Source: Balneolaceae bacterium (GTDB lineage: Bacteria > Bacteroidota > Rhodothermia > Balneolales > Balneolaceae). From it: a DNA stretch of 64,000 bases. Shown here one piece after another: positions 33,044 through 42,550 of this stretch. The notes under the pieces were generated by a model that saw only the letters and a program-made list of their open reading frames with translations, did not search any database and had not been told where the DNA came from. Position numbers and translations under genes: made by a program. The stretch spans positions 1 through 64,000 of the forward strand of contig JAFIES010000048.1 of NCBI GenBank assembly GCA_020832415.1, written 5' to 3'. Positions within the stretch are counted from its first letter, which is position 1; the number at the start of each line of letters is the position of its first letter.

Positions 33044-34734
33044 TGGGAGATTATTCGTTCAGGTTTACAAAATCAGAAAAGAGGCTGGTTGCAGTACTTA
33101 TTATTATCCCGATGGTACTGCTGTTTATCGGGGTGTATGGCGGGCTTATGCAAACCCTGTTTCGTGCCGGTATTATCCAGAGTGACCCTTTTGTAGGCGG
33201 AGATTACTACAAAGGGCTGACCTTTCACGGCGTGCTGAATGCCATAGTATTTACCACTTTCTTTGCAGTGGCATTTGGTAATGCATTGATTCCATACTCT
33301 CTCAAAAAGAACCTCAATGTAAAAGTTGCGTGGACAAGCGGTATCCTGATGCTGGTAGGATCAGTGATGGCTGCCATTGTTATTCTGATTGGTGAAGCAA
33401 CGGTTCTTTACACATTTTATCCGCCGCTCAAAGCACATCCGCTCTTCTATATCGGTTTAACTCTGCTTGTTGTGGGCTCGTGGGTGGCTTCCGGCAATTG
33501 GGTGCCAATGTATTTACAATGGCGAAAGGAGAACGAGGGTAAGAAAACCCCGCTTGCTGTGGTAGGTATGTTTACCACATTTATAGTGTGGTTTATCGCA
33601 ACACTGGCTGTTGCTGTTGAAATTCTTTTTATGCTGCTTCCGTGGTCATTAGGCTGGGTTGATGAAATCAACGTGATGCTTGCCCGAACACTATTCTGGT
33701 TCTTTGGGCATCCGCTTGTCTATTTCTGGCTGCTCCCGGCTTACGTGATGTACTACGTATTTATGCCAAAACTTGCAGGCGGAAAGCTCTTTTCTGATAT
33801 GGCCGGCCGTCTCGTATTTATGATGTTTATTGTATTCTCCGTTCCGGTTGGTACGCATCATCAGTACATGGATCCTGCTATCAGTTCGCAATGGAAGTTG
33901 CTGCATGGTATTTTTACGTTTGCGGTAGCCCTGCCAAGTTTAATTACGGCATTTACCATAGCAGCTTCTCTAGAGTATGCAGGTAAACTGAGAGGGGCTA
34001 AAGGTTTGTTCGGCTGGATGTGGAAACTGCCATACTTTAAGAAAGAAAACTGGTTTTTTGCCTACCTGATTACCGGTCTTATCATCTTCATATTTGGCGG
34101 TATAGGTGGAATTATCAATGCTTCCTATCAGATGAATACCGTAATCCACAATACAGCCTGGGTTCCGGGTCACTTTCACCTAACGGTTGCAGGGCCTGTT
34201 ATGCTCGCATTCCTTGGAGGCAGTTTGTATCTGGTGGGTCAGTTTTTGAACAAGACAATCCGTTTAAAAACCTGGGCAATGATAGCACCTTATATCTACA
34301 CGATTGGGTTGCTGATTATGTCGTACGGGCTGAAGATTGGCGGTTTGATGGGCATGCCGCGAAGAACCAATACCGGTGCTTCGTATGCAAACCCGGACAG
34401 TGTTCTCTACCAGGCTGATTGGATGCCATATATCGATCTTACTGTGATTGGTGGGTCCATTATGTTTGTGGGTATTGTTATCTACATCATATCATTCTTC
34501 ACCACTGTTTTCTCCAAGAGCAATGGTCCGGAAGAAGATGCTGTGGTTACCTTCCCGATATCCGAGCCGTTGCATGATGAGCCGTCAACCTGGCTGAGAA
34601 ACTTTAAGCCGTATATAATTATTGCCATCATCTTAATCGTGCTTTCATATACACCTGTTATATATGATGTGTTACAGGCTACCTATGGCGGCTCACTGCC
34701 GTACAGCCCGGATAGCCCGGTACCATTGAGGTAA
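33043..34734 (+). CDS. cbaA: ba3-type cytochrome c oxidase subunit I (563 aa)
   Basis: The catalytic heme-copper subunit reduces O2 to water and pumps protons. Ligands: His62 (FHGVLNA) and His379 for low-spin heme, His377 for heme a3 (GHFHLT), and CuB ligands His223, His272 and His273. Tyr227 in GHPLVYFW is placed for the His-Tyr crosslink. The GHPLVYF motif lacks the Glu of A-type enzymes (GHPEVY), so this is a B-type oxidase with a single K-type proton channel, typical of high-affinity, low-oxygen respiration. Thirteen or so membrane helices are visible. Translationally coupled to subunit II; SCO follows after 19 bp. Confidence 0.96.
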   Translation: MGDYSFRFTKSEKRLVAVLIIIPMVLLFIGVYGGLMQTLFRAGIIQSDPFVGGDYYKGLTFHGVLNAIVFTTFFAVAFGNALIPYSLKKNLNVKVAWTSGILMLVGSVMAAIVILIGEATVLYTFYPPLKAHPLFYIGLTLLVVGSWVASGNWVPMYLQWRKENEGKKTPLAVVGMFTTFIVWFIATLAVAVEILFMLLPWSLGWVDEINVMLARTLFWFFGHPLVYFWLLPAYVMYYVFMPKLAGGKLFSDMAGRLVFMMFIVFSVPVGTHHQYMDPAISSQWKLLHGIFTFAVALPSLITAFTIAASLEYAGKLRGAKGLFGWMWKLPYFKKENWFFAYLITGLIIFIFGGIGGIINASYQMNTVIHNTAWVPGHFHLTVAGPVMLAFLGGSLYLVGQFLNKTIRLKTWAMIAPYIYTIGLLIMSYGLKIGGLMGMPRRTNTGASYANPDSVLYQADWMPYIDLTVIGGSIMFVGIVIYIISFFTTVFSKSNGPEEDAVVTFPISEPLHDEPSTWLRNFKPYIIIAIILIVLSYTPVIYDVLQATYGGSLPYSPDSPVPLR

Positions 34735-34753
34735 ATTTTCAGGCAGATGTGAA

Positions 34754-35374
34754 ATGCAGTTAATCAGTTCAGGAAGTTATTACAGATTATCATTCAGTTT
34801 AATGATTGCAGCTTTGGCAACGCTAGTATTGTTGGCGGGCTGCAATCGTCTTTCTGTTAAGGATACGCTCGAAGGAGAAGAGTATACACTTGTTGATCAA
34901 TTCAATGAGGATGTTCGTTTTCCTGAAGCCTATCGCGGTAACGTGATGCTGGTTGGATATGTATACACTCACTGCCCTGATATCTGCCCCATCATTACCT
35001 ATAACATGCGTGATGTGCAGCGGGCCTTGCCGGATGAGGAAAATTTTATGCTCGTAAGCATATCATTCGATCCTGACAGGGATAGCCCGGAAATACTCTA
35101 CAATTACGCAGAAAGTTACCGGGTAGATCAGCAAAACTGGAGATTTCTTACCGGAAATCGTAATCAGGTGGAAAACCTGCTTGGAAAGCTTGAAATAGCC
35201 ACCGTAAAAACACCAACAAGGTTTGTTGATGAGCGCCCCATATACTTTATCGATCACACAGACAGGGTAACGTTAATCGATAAAAAAGGGCAGGTGAGGC
35301 GTACATACTCCGGAAGCGAATTTAAAGCAGAAGAAATTGTTGATGACATAAGAATTCTGTTAAGTGAGCTTTAG
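34754..35374 (+). CDS. SCO1/SenC-family copper chaperone, lipoprotein (206 aa)
   Basis: It delivers copper or reduces cysteines of CuA in subunit II. The lipobox LLAGC (Cys30) anchors a thioredoxin-fold domain with the copper site Cys74-xxx-Cys78 (THCPDICP) and His168 (FIDHTD), the canonical CxxxC...H set. FDPDRDSPEILYNY is another family segment. The gene is 19 bp after subunit I on the same strand, so assembly of this ba3 oxidase is the evident job. A palindrome at 35395 and an 82-bp gap separate it from the next gene. Confidence 0.93.
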   Translation: MQLISSGSYYRLSFSLMIAALATLVLLAGCNRLSVKDTLEGEEYTLVDQFNEDVRFPEAYRGNVMLVGYVYTHCPDICPIITYNMRDVQRALPDEENFMLVSISFDPDRDSPEILYNYAESYRVDQQNWRFLTGNRNQVENLLGKLEIATVKTPTRFVDERPIYFIDHTDRVTLIDKKGQVRRTYSGSEFKAEEIVDDIRILLSEL

Positions 35375-35394
35375 AAACCGTAACTTTACCTGAA

Positions 35395-35407
35395 TGTTTA
35401 GTAAACA
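35395..35407. promoter_or_regulatory. Perfect 13-bp palindrome upstream of the cupredoxin gene
   Basis: TGTTTA-G-TAAACA lies 50 bp ahead of the azurin-like gene start, with a second half-like AATGTTTAAA at 35411-35420. It could be an operator giving that gene its own control; no regulator can be named. Confidence 0.35.
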
Positions 35408-35456
35408 AGGAATGTTTAAATACTGAGAAGTAAAATCAAAACACATATCAAATAAA

Positions 35457-36005
35457 ATGAAACACTTATTTATTAGTTCTATACTTTTTGCACTGATGTT
35501 TGCTTTGGTTGCTTGTGGCGGTGGAGAAACCGCAGAGCAGGCAGCAGAAGAAGTAATTGATGACGGTGTAAGAACCATCGAAATTATCGGCACCGACGAC
35601 ATGAAGTTTGTAGTTCGTGAAGCTGCAGATGGACTCATCACCGGCGGACAAGCAGGTCAGTATATCTTATTAGAGGGCATCGAAGCCGAACCGGGAGAAG
35701 AACTCAGAATTCGGTTAACTACTATCAGTAACTTGCCTGCTACAGCAATGTCTCACAACCTTGCCATTGTTGATCTCGGCACGGATGTTGATGCTTTTGC
35801 GAGAGCCTCAATTACAGCCCGCGACAATGAGTACATTGCTCCGGACTTTGAGGATCAGGTAATTGTTACCACAGCTATGCTTGGAGACGGCGAGACAGAC
35901 ACCATCACATTCACTGTACCGGATGTACCGGGTGAGTATGACTATGTTTGCACATTTCCCGGACACTTTGCAGGCGGAATGGTTGGTAAGCTGATTGTTC
36001 AATAA
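35457..36005 (+). CDS. Azurin/auracyanin-like blue-copper lipoprotein (182 aa)
   Basis: The lipobox LVAC (Cys20) and an acidic linker (ETAEQAAEEVIDD) tether a cupredoxin domain. Type-1 copper ligands are complete: His100 (MSHNLAIVDLG), Cys165, His170 and Met175 (VCTFPGHFAGGM), with the azurin-like spacing. The MSHNLA context is shared with azurins and auracyanins. Lying directly after a ba3 oxidase and SCO, the likely role is a membrane-tethered electron donor to CuA of subunit II (inference). The terminator at 36042 ends the cluster. Confidence 0.9.
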   Translation: MKHLFISSILFALMFALVACGGGETAEQAAEEVIDDGVRTIEIIGTDDMKFVVREAADGLITGGQAGQYILLEGIEAEPGEELRIRLTTISNLPATAMSHNLAIVDLGTDVDAFARASITARDNEYIAPDFEDQVIVTTAMLGDGETDTITFTVPDVPGEYDYVCTFPGHFAGGMVGKLIVQ

Positions 36006-36041
36006 ATTTGATTTAGTTTTAAATCACATTCTAGAAAAGAG

Positions 36042-36072
36042 AAAGGCCATACAGTAATGTATGGCCTTTTTT
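36042..36072 (+). terminator. Rho-independent terminator of the oxidase cluster
   Basis: A perfect 11-bp stem AAAGGCCATAC / GTATGGCCTTT with a 6-base loop is followed by further T residues. The A-rich left side could also serve the convergent minus-strand gene ending at 36080. Confidence 0.9.
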
Positions 36073-36079
36073 ATGCCCG

Positions 36080-36499
36080 TTATTTGAATGAAACGTATAC
36101 AGCTTCGTTAGAAGAAGCGGACCTTTTAATAGCTTCTTCGAATGTTTGCATCACAATATCTTCAGATGAATTTTTTTCCACTTCTATGGATTGAAGATTT
36201 GCACTCGGGCCTGCAGCACATACAACAGTAATTTCCATTGGTGAGTATAGGCTGAGAGTTACGAATTGAGCTACCATATTCAGAAAACTAAGCCGCGTTT
36301 CTACTCTCGCAACACCATTAGAACAGTGCCTTTCAGCATGGACAATACTTGGTGGTACCAAACCGCCAATAAACGATGCCGCCCATTTCTTTTCATAAAC
36401 GTCCGAAGAGGTTTGCATGCCGGTTGAAATTTGTGCGTGATAGCATCCGGCAAAGATAAATGGAATAAAAATAAAGATGAGTAAAATGTGTTTTTTCAT
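36080..36499 (-). CDS. Bor-like lipoprotein (139 aa)
   Basis: ATG 36499 starts MKKHILLIFIFIPFIFAGC, a lipoprotein signal with lipobox FAGC; longer in-frame starts upstream are unlikely. The core segment AERHCSNGVARVETRLSFLN...FVTLSLYSPMEITVVCA resembles the phage lambda Bor / Iss family pattern (C..G...VET..SF.N....T.G.Y.P....V.C), including both cysteines. Bor and Iss are surface lipoproteins linked to serum resistance in enterobacteria; that function cannot be assumed here. Residues about 105-139 extend beyond lambda Bor. Monocistronic. Confidence 0.68.
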   Translation of the reverse strand: MKKHILLIFIFIPFIFAGCYHAQISTGMQTSSDVYEKKWAASFIGGLVPPSIVHAERHCSNGVARVETRLSFLNMVAQFVTLSLYSPMEITVVCAAGPSANLQSIEVEKNSSEDIVMQTFEEAIKRSASSNEAVYVSFK

Positions 36500-36593
36500 A
36501 ATGTTGTGTTTAATTTGAGGTTTCATTTGATCTGACAATAGACAATATTATTTTGACAAAATCAATGAATACGGCCACTGAATTTATTCCCCT

Positions 36594-37064
36594 ATGAAAG
36601 AATTAACTATTACTGAAGCTGACTTTTCAAATAAAGATCATACCGATGCAATTCTACAAATAACTGATGCTTACGCCCGCGATTCTATGGGGCTCGGTAA
36701 GCCGTTGCCTGAAGAATCCAGAAACAAACTGATTGAAGAGCTCAAGAACTTTCCCGGCACGATCTGTTTCCTCGCTTTTTCAAATGGCAAGGCTGCCGGT
36801 GTTGCAAACTGTTTCTACACGTTCTCAACATTTAAAGCCGCAAAAGTAATTAATGTACACGATCTCGCTGTAATGCCGGAATTCAGAAGCCTTGGCATTG
36901 GCCAGGCACTGCTTGGAGCTGTAGAGAAAAAAGCCCTGGAAACCAATTGTTGTAAAGTTACCCTGGAGGTGAGAGAAGATAACCGGGCCCGGGGATTGTA
37001 CGAACGTGTTGGTTTTTCGTACGGTGAGCCAACAATGTATTTTATGACGAAAGAACTCTCATAA
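36594..37064 (+). CDS. GNAT-family N-acetyltransferase (156 aa)
   Basis: The acetyl-CoA-binding core is clear: VINVHDLAVMPEFRSLGIGQALLGAVEKKA (motif A with RSLGIG, around residues 85-115), then VTLEVREDNRARGLYERVGFSYGEP (motif B). The N-terminal half holds the acceptor-binding part. Its substrate is unknown; the RGLYERVGF ending resembles RimI-like and small-molecule acetylating enzymes alike. It is a single gene whose stop overlaps the convergent CPBP gene by six bases (TCATAA). Confidence 0.88.
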   Translation: MKELTITEADFSNKDHTDAILQITDAYARDSMGLGKPLPEESRNKLIEELKNFPGTICFLAFSNGKAAGVANCFYTFSTFKAAKVINVHDLAVMPEFRSLGIGQALLGAVEKKALETNCCKVTLEVREDNRARGLYERVGFSYGEPTMYFMTKELS

Positions 37065-37985
37065 ATTCACTTGAATTGAGATCTGTTCAGGTTGAGCAGT
37101 TTGCTCTGCGATCGGCACTTTCTTGTGAACAATGCTCCAGTTCTGCATGATGTAGAGTGTCAGCCAGCCCGAACTGATGATAAACAGAATAATTCCTATC
37201 CATCCAAACTCTACATAAGGTTCTGTTGTCTCCCATGGACTCAGGGGAAAAAGTTTGTCATCAATAAAAATAAAGATCACCACCAGGCCATTGTTGATTG
37301 CGTGAATAACTACAGGTATGAATAATGATGATGTTTTCAGGTAGATCAGGCTAAGGATCACTCCAAAAACAATTGCGCCGATTACATCGATATGCATAAC
37401 ACCAAATAGTATCGATGAAAGTATCACCCCGGTTTTAAACCCGAATTTCCTCCCGAATCTTTCGATCATTGCAGCTCGAAATACCAGTTCTTCCAGCAGT
37501 GGGGGTAAAACAGCAACGGCCACAAATATATAGAAATAGTCGATATACGGGGTTTCTGCGGTTGTTACCAGCATATCAATACTGTTCATAAAATCGAGAT
37601 AACTCTGTGCAAATTCAGCACTCAGAGTGTTGAACAGCAAAATTGTAACCCAGATCACAGATATAGAGAACAGAATCAGGGGAATAACCAGCAGAATATC
37701 TATATGGTGTTTTCCTGTGGATTTAAGAATAGGTTTGAGACTCAGATCTTTTTTGGAGAAGGCATAATAGATGAGAGCAAGGGGTATAAGGTAGATGGTT
37801 GCACTAATGAGCAATTCCATTTTGAGGCCGGTTACCACCTCTTTCGTATTCAGAATAAATAAAAGAAGCCCAAAAGGAAGCAGGGAGAACAGAGCAATAA
37901 ACAGAGCCCTGCTGATGGATATACTGCTAAACCTCTTCCTGATCTGAAAATTCAATTGAGAATTCTCTTCTCTGCGAGTCTGCAT
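37059..37985 (-). CDS. CPBP-family intramembrane glutamic protease (308 aa)
   Basis: An integral membrane protein with about eight helices. The Abi/CPBP motifs are intact: EELVFR (motif 1, around residue 165), ILFGVMHID (F...H motif 2) and VVIHAINN (motif 3, H...N). Family members include Rce1-like CAAX proteases and bacteriocin-related proteins; the substrate is unknown. An initial charged stretch (MQTRREENSQLNFQIRKRF) is cytoplasmic. It follows the M28 peptidase gene by 10 bp on the same strand, so the two are likely cotranscribed. Confidence 0.9.
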   Translation of the reverse strand: MQTRREENSQLNFQIRKRFSSISISRALFIALFSLLPFGLLLFILNTKEVVTGLKMELLISATIYLIPLALIYYAFSKKDLSLKPILKSTGKHHIDILLVIPLILFSISVIWVTILLFNTLSAEFAQSYLDFMNSIDMLVTTAETPYIDYFYIFVAVAVLPPLLEELVFRAAMIERFGRKFGFKTGVILSSILFGVMHIDVIGAIVFGVILSLIYLKTSSLFIPVVIHAINNGLVVIFIFIDDKLFPLSPWETTEPYVEFGWIGIILFIISSGWLTLYIMQNWSIVHKKVPIAEQTAQPEQISIQVNL

Positions 37986-37995
37986 GGTTCAGAAA

Positions 37996-38952
37996 TTATC
38001 TGTCTGAGGATTCTTCAATCAGGTCAAGATTTTGATCGATATCGCGAAGGAAGCTGATAATGGTTCCAACCGCATCTACGTAGAAGTCCGGATTGATATT
38101 CTCAAAAATATCGGATGGCTGGTGATAATGGGGATGATCTTCCACGCCAAAATAAATAAAGGGAATGCCCTGCTGGTGAAAAGGCCCGTGATCGGACGAC
38201 ATGGTCCAGTCATCGCGCCCATCAGCACCATCATAGCCAAAGAGTACATCAATTGGTGCACCGGCAGTTGATTCCTCTACCAAAGGCCTTAAAAACGGGT
38301 AGTGATTTGTTCCGACAGCATAGAGCTCATTTTCAAAATTGGTGCTTATCATATCCATGTTTACGTTCATAACAAACTGATCGAGCGGAACCGGCGGATT
38401 CTCTACAAAATAGCGCGCTCCCTGAAGCCCCTGCTCTTCTGCATCGAATGCGACAAAAATGATACTATTCTCCGGCTGATTGTGTGAGAAATAACGTGCA
38501 GCTGCCATCAATCCGCCGGTACCGGATGCATTATCATCAGCGCCATTATAGATTTCTCCGTCCCGAACTCCAAGGTGGTCATAGTGAGCAGTTACCACGA
38601 TATAACGATCGGGATGTGAGCTGCCTTCGATGTAACCAATCAGGTTTACGGCAAGATCGAACTCAACACCGGATCGGGTATTGATAAAGCTGAAATGCTG
38701 TTCATAGGAATCCCCAAACATCAGCAGATCGAGTGAATGAAATCGCTCGGCAATGTATTCCCGTGCAACCAGGTTTCCCTCGGTTCCTGTGAGGCGGCCT
38801 TCGAGTTCATCAGATGCAAGAAATTCAATATCAGCCAGGAGTTGTGCTCTGTCTGTAATTTCAAACGTCTGATCTTGTGCACTATTAAAGTTGCACGAAG
38901 AGAGAATGAGCAAAAAAATGAGAAGGGAGAAAAACTTATGAATGGCAGTCAT
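37996..38952 (-). CDS. M28-family zinc aminopeptidase, lipoprotein (318 aa)
   Basis: ATG 38952 gives the lipoprotein signal MTAIHKFFSLLIFLLILSSC; a longer frame to 39015 looks non-native. Two-zinc site: His in AHYDHLG, bridging Asp in NGADDNASGTGG, Glu pair in DAEEQGLQGARYF, Asp in VNMDMIS and His in DHGPFHQQGIPFIYFG. All M28 ligands are present. DELEGRLTGTEGN near residue 50 is a family N-terminal signature. It probably acts as a membrane-anchored exopeptidase. Likely first gene of a two-gene unit with the CPBP protease. Confidence 0.92.
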   Translation of the reverse strand: MTAIHKFFSLLIFLLILSSCNFNSAQDQTFEITDRAQLLADIEFLASDELEGRLTGTEGNLVAREYIAERFHSLDLLMFGDSYEQHFSFINTRSGVEFDLAVNLIGYIEGSSHPDRYIVVTAHYDHLGVRDGEIYNGADDNASGTGGLMAAARYFSHNQPENSIIFVAFDAEEQGLQGARYFVENPPVPLDQFVMNVNMDMISTNFENELYAVGTNHYPFLRPLVEESTAGAPIDVLFGYDGADGRDDWTMSSDHGPFHQQGIPFIYFGVEDHPHYHQPSDIFENINPDFYVDAVGTIISFLRDIDQNLDLIEESSDR

Positions 38953-39146
38953 GATATAACTTGATATAGGTTTTGAAGTGGTTGAATATATTCTGCTGTG
39001 TTGCCTTAAGATCATTTAAATGATAGTGTAACAGTTATGATACGGAAACGTAGATATCAAAACAGAATTAGATGCTTAAAAGTGATTTGAGATTATTGTC
39101 AGTATTCATACTATACGTTTGAAACCAGCCAAAAAGCCTGTCCAAA

Positions 39147-39851
39147 ATGACCACAAAAAATCAAAATTCCGGATATCGAAGTACAAAACAGAGTGACGAT
39201 CTGCTCAATAAGTATATCAGTGAGAGAGTAGATCAGAAACAAGTTGAGAAGAAAGAACCAGAAGGTGACAACAAAATCGGCAGATTTATCCGTGTTGCTG
39301 TTATCGTATTGCTGGGCTTTTTTCTGTTGAGAGCGGCAAGCAATATTTCAATATTTCCGAATAGCCCGGTTTTCAATTCGGCATTAATTAGCAGCGGACC
39401 GAGCGAAGATCTTTTGAACCGAATGGGTTCATTGATGACAGAAATGGGGTATACAAATCTTTCGCATGATGAGTTGAGGGAACTTCGATCAGAAGGGGTA
39501 ACTGCCACCTACATATCAAACATCCGTGCACTGGGATTTACAGATCTTACCCTTGATGAGGCTGTGAGCCTTTCGAATGCGGGTGCACGCCCAACATTTA
39601 TTGCCATGATGATTGAGCTTGGCTATACCGATCTTGCCATTGCAGATTTTATCCAAATGAGAAGAGCAGGAGTTACCGCACATTACACAAGCAATGTACA
39701 CGATCTTGGCTACACAGATGTAACCCCGGAGCAACTGATCAGAATGCGCCAGATCGGGCTGTCCACTTCGCTTATTGAACGATTGCAACAGGAACGGGGC
39801 CAGGATATTGGCCTCGATGAGATTATTCGCTATCGGATAAGCAACCAATAA
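39147..39851 (+). CDS. Membrane-anchored 29-residue-repeat protein (234 aa)
   Basis: A charged cytoplasmic start (about 45 residues) is followed by one membrane helix (RVAVIVLLGFFLLRAA, about 49-65), then four repeats of exactly 29 residues, each starting G(Y/F)T(D/N)L and holding G(V/A)..(T)..(Y/F)I. The repeat resembles C-terminal repeats seen after BlaR1/M56-like proteins in Bacteroidota and Acidobacteriota, but here there is no peptidase domain. The repeats would lie in the periplasm. Function is unknown; a ligand-binding or scaffolding role is a guess. Monocistronic, convergent with PPDK. Confidence 0.75.
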   Translation: MTTKNQNSGYRSTKQSDDLLNKYISERVDQKQVEKKEPEGDNKIGRFIRVAVIVLLGFFLLRAASNISIFPNSPVFNSALISSGPSEDLLNRMGSLMTEMGYTNLSHDELRELRSEGVTATYISNIRALGFTDLTLDEAVSLSNAGARPTFIAMMIELGYTDLAIADFIQMRRAGVTAHYTSNVHDLGYTDVTPEQLIRMRQIGLSTSLIERLQQERGQDIGLDEIIRYRISNQ

Positions 39852-39893
39852 AAAAGAGAAGCCGATATCAGAGCGAATGTCTGAACCGGCTTC
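39849..39893 (-). terminator. Rho-independent terminator of the PPDK gene
   Basis: On the minus strand the stem GAAGCCG / CGGCTTC (39858-39864 with 39887-39893), extended by an inner TCAGA/TCTGA pairing, is followed by a T-run (A-run at 39850-39855 on the plus strand). It lies 24 bp after the PPDK stop at 39917. Confidence 0.8.
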
Positions 39894-39916
39894 CCTCGGG
39901 TCATCAAGCCAAAAAA

Positions 39917-42550
39917 CTATGCATTTAGTGCTGCCTGTGCAGCAGAAAGCCTTGCTACCGGCACTCTGAATGGTGAGCAGGATACGTAATCGAGCCCCAA
40001 TTTGTAGCAAAACGTTACACTACGGGGTTCGCCTCCGTGTTCACCACATATTCCAACTTTGAGAGTTGGTTTCTCCATGCGGCCATTTTTTGCCGCCATC
40101 TCTACGAGTTGACCTACTCCTTCAATATCGAGCACCTGGAATGGGTCTTCCTGGAGTATACCTTCTTTCAGATATTCACCCAAAAACTTACCGGCATCAT
40201 CCCGGCTGTAACCAAATGTCATTTGAGTCAGGTCATTGGTTCCAAATGAGAAGAACTCAGCATCTTTCGCAATTTGGGAAGCCACGAGTGCAGCTCTTGG
40301 TATCTCAATCATCGTACCGACGCGATAACGAACTTTTTTGCCGGTTTCACCAAACACAACGGCTGCTGTTTTATCGATCACCATTTTTTGTGCGCGAAAT
40401 TCCTGAGGTGTGCCAATCAGGGGAATCATGATTTCCGGTGTTACATCCATCTTTTCTTTCTTGAGTTCGATGGCTGCTTCCAGTATTGCCCTGGTCTGCA
40501 TCTCAGTTATTTCGGGATAGGTAATTCCAAGGCGGCACCCTCTGTGCCCAAGCATGGGGTTAAACTCCTTCAGTGAGCGCACTTTGCGTTCGAATAATTT
40601 CCGGCTAATTCCAAGTTCATCAGCTACGGCATCGATTTCATCTTTATCGTGCGGTAAAAATTCATGAAGTGGGGGATCAAGAAGCCGAATTGTAACGGGT
40701 AGTCCCTTCATCGCTTTAAAAATATCGATGAAATCCTGCCTCTGGTAAGGAAGCAGTTGTTCAAGAGCGTCCTTCCGGGCTTCATAATGATCGGAGATAA
40801 TCATTCGCCGGATGGCTTTAATTCTCTCTTCTCCAAAAAACATGTGTTCTGTACGGCATAAACCGATTCCTTCAGCACCAAATTCGCGTGCTCTTTGGGC
40901 GTCTTCGGGTGTGTCGGCATTGGTGCGTACATGCATGTCGCGGAATTCATCAACCCAGTCCATAAACAACTTGTAGTCAGCTTGCAATTTGGGTTTAATA
41001 ACTTCCTTCTGCCCTGCAATTACCGTTCCGCGGGCTCCATCTATAGAGATCCAGTCGCCTTCGTTTATGGTAACTTTTCCATTGGTAAAGTTGCCATTTT
41101 CATAATCAATGATAATGTCATCGCATCCGGCAACACACGGTTTGCCCCATCCGCGGGCAACAACGGCTGCGTGGCTGGTCATTCCGCCCCGCGAGGTAAG
41201 AATACCCTGAGCGGCCGACATACCGCCTACATCTTCCGGGCTGGTTTCGATACGAACCAGTATAACCGATTCGCCATTTTGTGCGGCCTCTTCGGCTTTA
41301 TCAGATTCAAAAACCACCTTTCCGACCGCGGCTCCGGGTGATGCCGGCAGCCCAACACCAAGCACTGAATCCGGATCAACGGTTTTTGCATCTATTTGAG
41401 GATGCAGCAGCTGGTCGAGGTGGGTGGGTTCCACATGGGTTTTTACAGCTGTCCGTTTTTCGATCAGCCCTTCTTTAACCATATCCGTTGCTATTTTAAT
41501 AGCTGCGTGGCCGGTTCGTTTTCCGCTTCGGGTTTGGAGGATGTAGAGTGTGCCTTTTTGAATGGTAAACTCAATATCCTGCATGTTGCCATAATGCTTC
41601 TCGAGTTTTCGGCCCCATTCTTCGAGTTCATCGTAATCTTTAGGCATCAGCTTTTTAAGTTCACTGATATCATTCGGGGTTCTGATTCCGGCAACCACAT
41701 CTTCACCCTGGGCATTAATCAGAAATTCACCATATAATTTATTTTCTCCTGTAGATGGGTTTCTGGTGAAACAGACCCCGGTTGCGCAGTCATCACCCAT
41801 ATTTCCATACACCATGGCCTGTACGTTTACTGCGGTTCCAAGCAGGCCGGTAATGTGATTTATCCTGCGATATTTAATTGCCCGGTCGCTCTCCCATGAT
41901 TCAAAAACGGCATTAATGGCCCACTCAAGCTGCTCAAACGGATCGCCGGGAAACATATAGCCTGTAGCTTTTCTGTAAACAGCTTTATAGCGGTTCACAA
42001 GCTCTTTGAGGTCTTTTGTGGTCAGCTCAGTATCCTCTTTTACGTTTTTCGCTTTTTTAAGAGATTCTATAGCTTCTTCAAAAAGTTCGTGTGGAATGCC
42101 CATCACAACATTGCCAAACATATCGATAAACCGCCGGTAACTGTCGTATGCAAAACGTTCATTATTGGTGTGCTCAGCAAGAGCTTCTACGGTATTATCA
42201 TTCAAGCCGAGGTTTAATACGGTATCCATCATACCGGGCATCGAAACAGCAGCACCGGAGCGTACCGAGAGCAGAAGGGGGTGCTTTGAGTCCCCGAATT
42301 GAGTCTCCATGATCTCTTCAATAAACTTTATACCCTCTTTCACCTGGTGTTTCAGTCCAAGCGGCCAGTTGTGTTCATGTGTTGAGTAATAGTGGCAGGC
42401 ATTCGTGGAGATGGTAAAACCGGCAGGAACCGGCAGCCCTATGGTTGACATTTCGGCGAGATTGGCTCCTTTTCCGCCAAGTAGTTGTTTCATCGACCGA
42501 TCGCCATCGGCAGTTCCGTTTCCAAATGTGTAGACATGTTTTCCCTTCAT
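39917..42550 (-). CDS. ppdK: Pyruvate, phosphate dikinase (877 aa)
   Basis: It interconverts pyruvate + ATP + Pi and PEP + AMP + PPi. ATG 42550 ([12 protein letters not shown]) is chosen because GAGGAAG lies just upstream and PPDK proteins start this way. An N-terminal ATP-grasp domain ([21 protein letters not shown]) is followed by the swivelling phosphohistidine domain with His460 in [17 protein letters not shown]. The PEP-binding TIM barrel has Cys835 in GICGEHGG and [17 protein letters not shown]. Length and residue numbering fit the Clostridium symbiosum enzyme. Monocistronic with its own terminator. Confidence 0.96.
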   Translation of the reverse strand: MKGKHVYTFGNGTADGDRSMKQLLGGKGANLAEMSTIGLPVPAGFTISTNACHYYSTHEHNWPLGLKHQVKEGIKFIEEIMETQFGDSKHPLLLSVRSGAAVSMPGMMDTVLNLGLNDNTVEALAEHTNNERFAYDSYRRFIDMFGNVVMGIPHELFEEAIESLKKAKNVKEDTELTTKDLKELVNRYKAVYRKATGYMFPGDPFEQLEWAINAVFESWESDRAIKYRRINHITGLLGTAVNVQAMVYGNMGDDCATGVCFTRNPSTGENKLYGEFLINAQGEDVVAGIRTPNDISELKKLMPKDYDELEEWGRKLEKHYGNMQDIEFTIQKGTLYILQTRSGKRTGHAAIKIATDMVKEGLIEKRTAVKTHVEPTHLDQLLHPQIDAKTVDPDSVLGVGLPASPGAAVGKVVFESDKAEEAAQNGESVILVRIETSPEDVGGMSAAQGILTSRGGMTSHAAVVARGWGKPCVAGCDDIIIDYENGNFTNGKVTINEGDWISIDGARGTVIAGQKEVIKPKLQADYKLFMDWVDEFRDMHVRTNADTPEDAQRAREFGAEGIGLCRTEHMFFGEERIKAIRRMIISDHYEARKDALEQLLPYQRQDFIDIFKAMKGLPVTIRLLDPPLHEFLPHDKDEIDAVADELGISRKLFERKVRSLKEFNPMLGHRGCRLGITYPEITEMQTRAILEAAIELKKEKMDVTPEIMIPLIGTPQEFRAQKMVIDKTAAVVFGETGKKVRYRVGTMIEIPRAALVASQIAKDAEFFSFGTNDLTQMTFGYSRDDAGKFLGEYLKEGILQEDPFQVLDIEGVGQLVEMAAKNGRMEKPTLKVGICGEHGGEPRSVTFCYKLGLDYVSCSPFRVPVARLSAAQAALNA

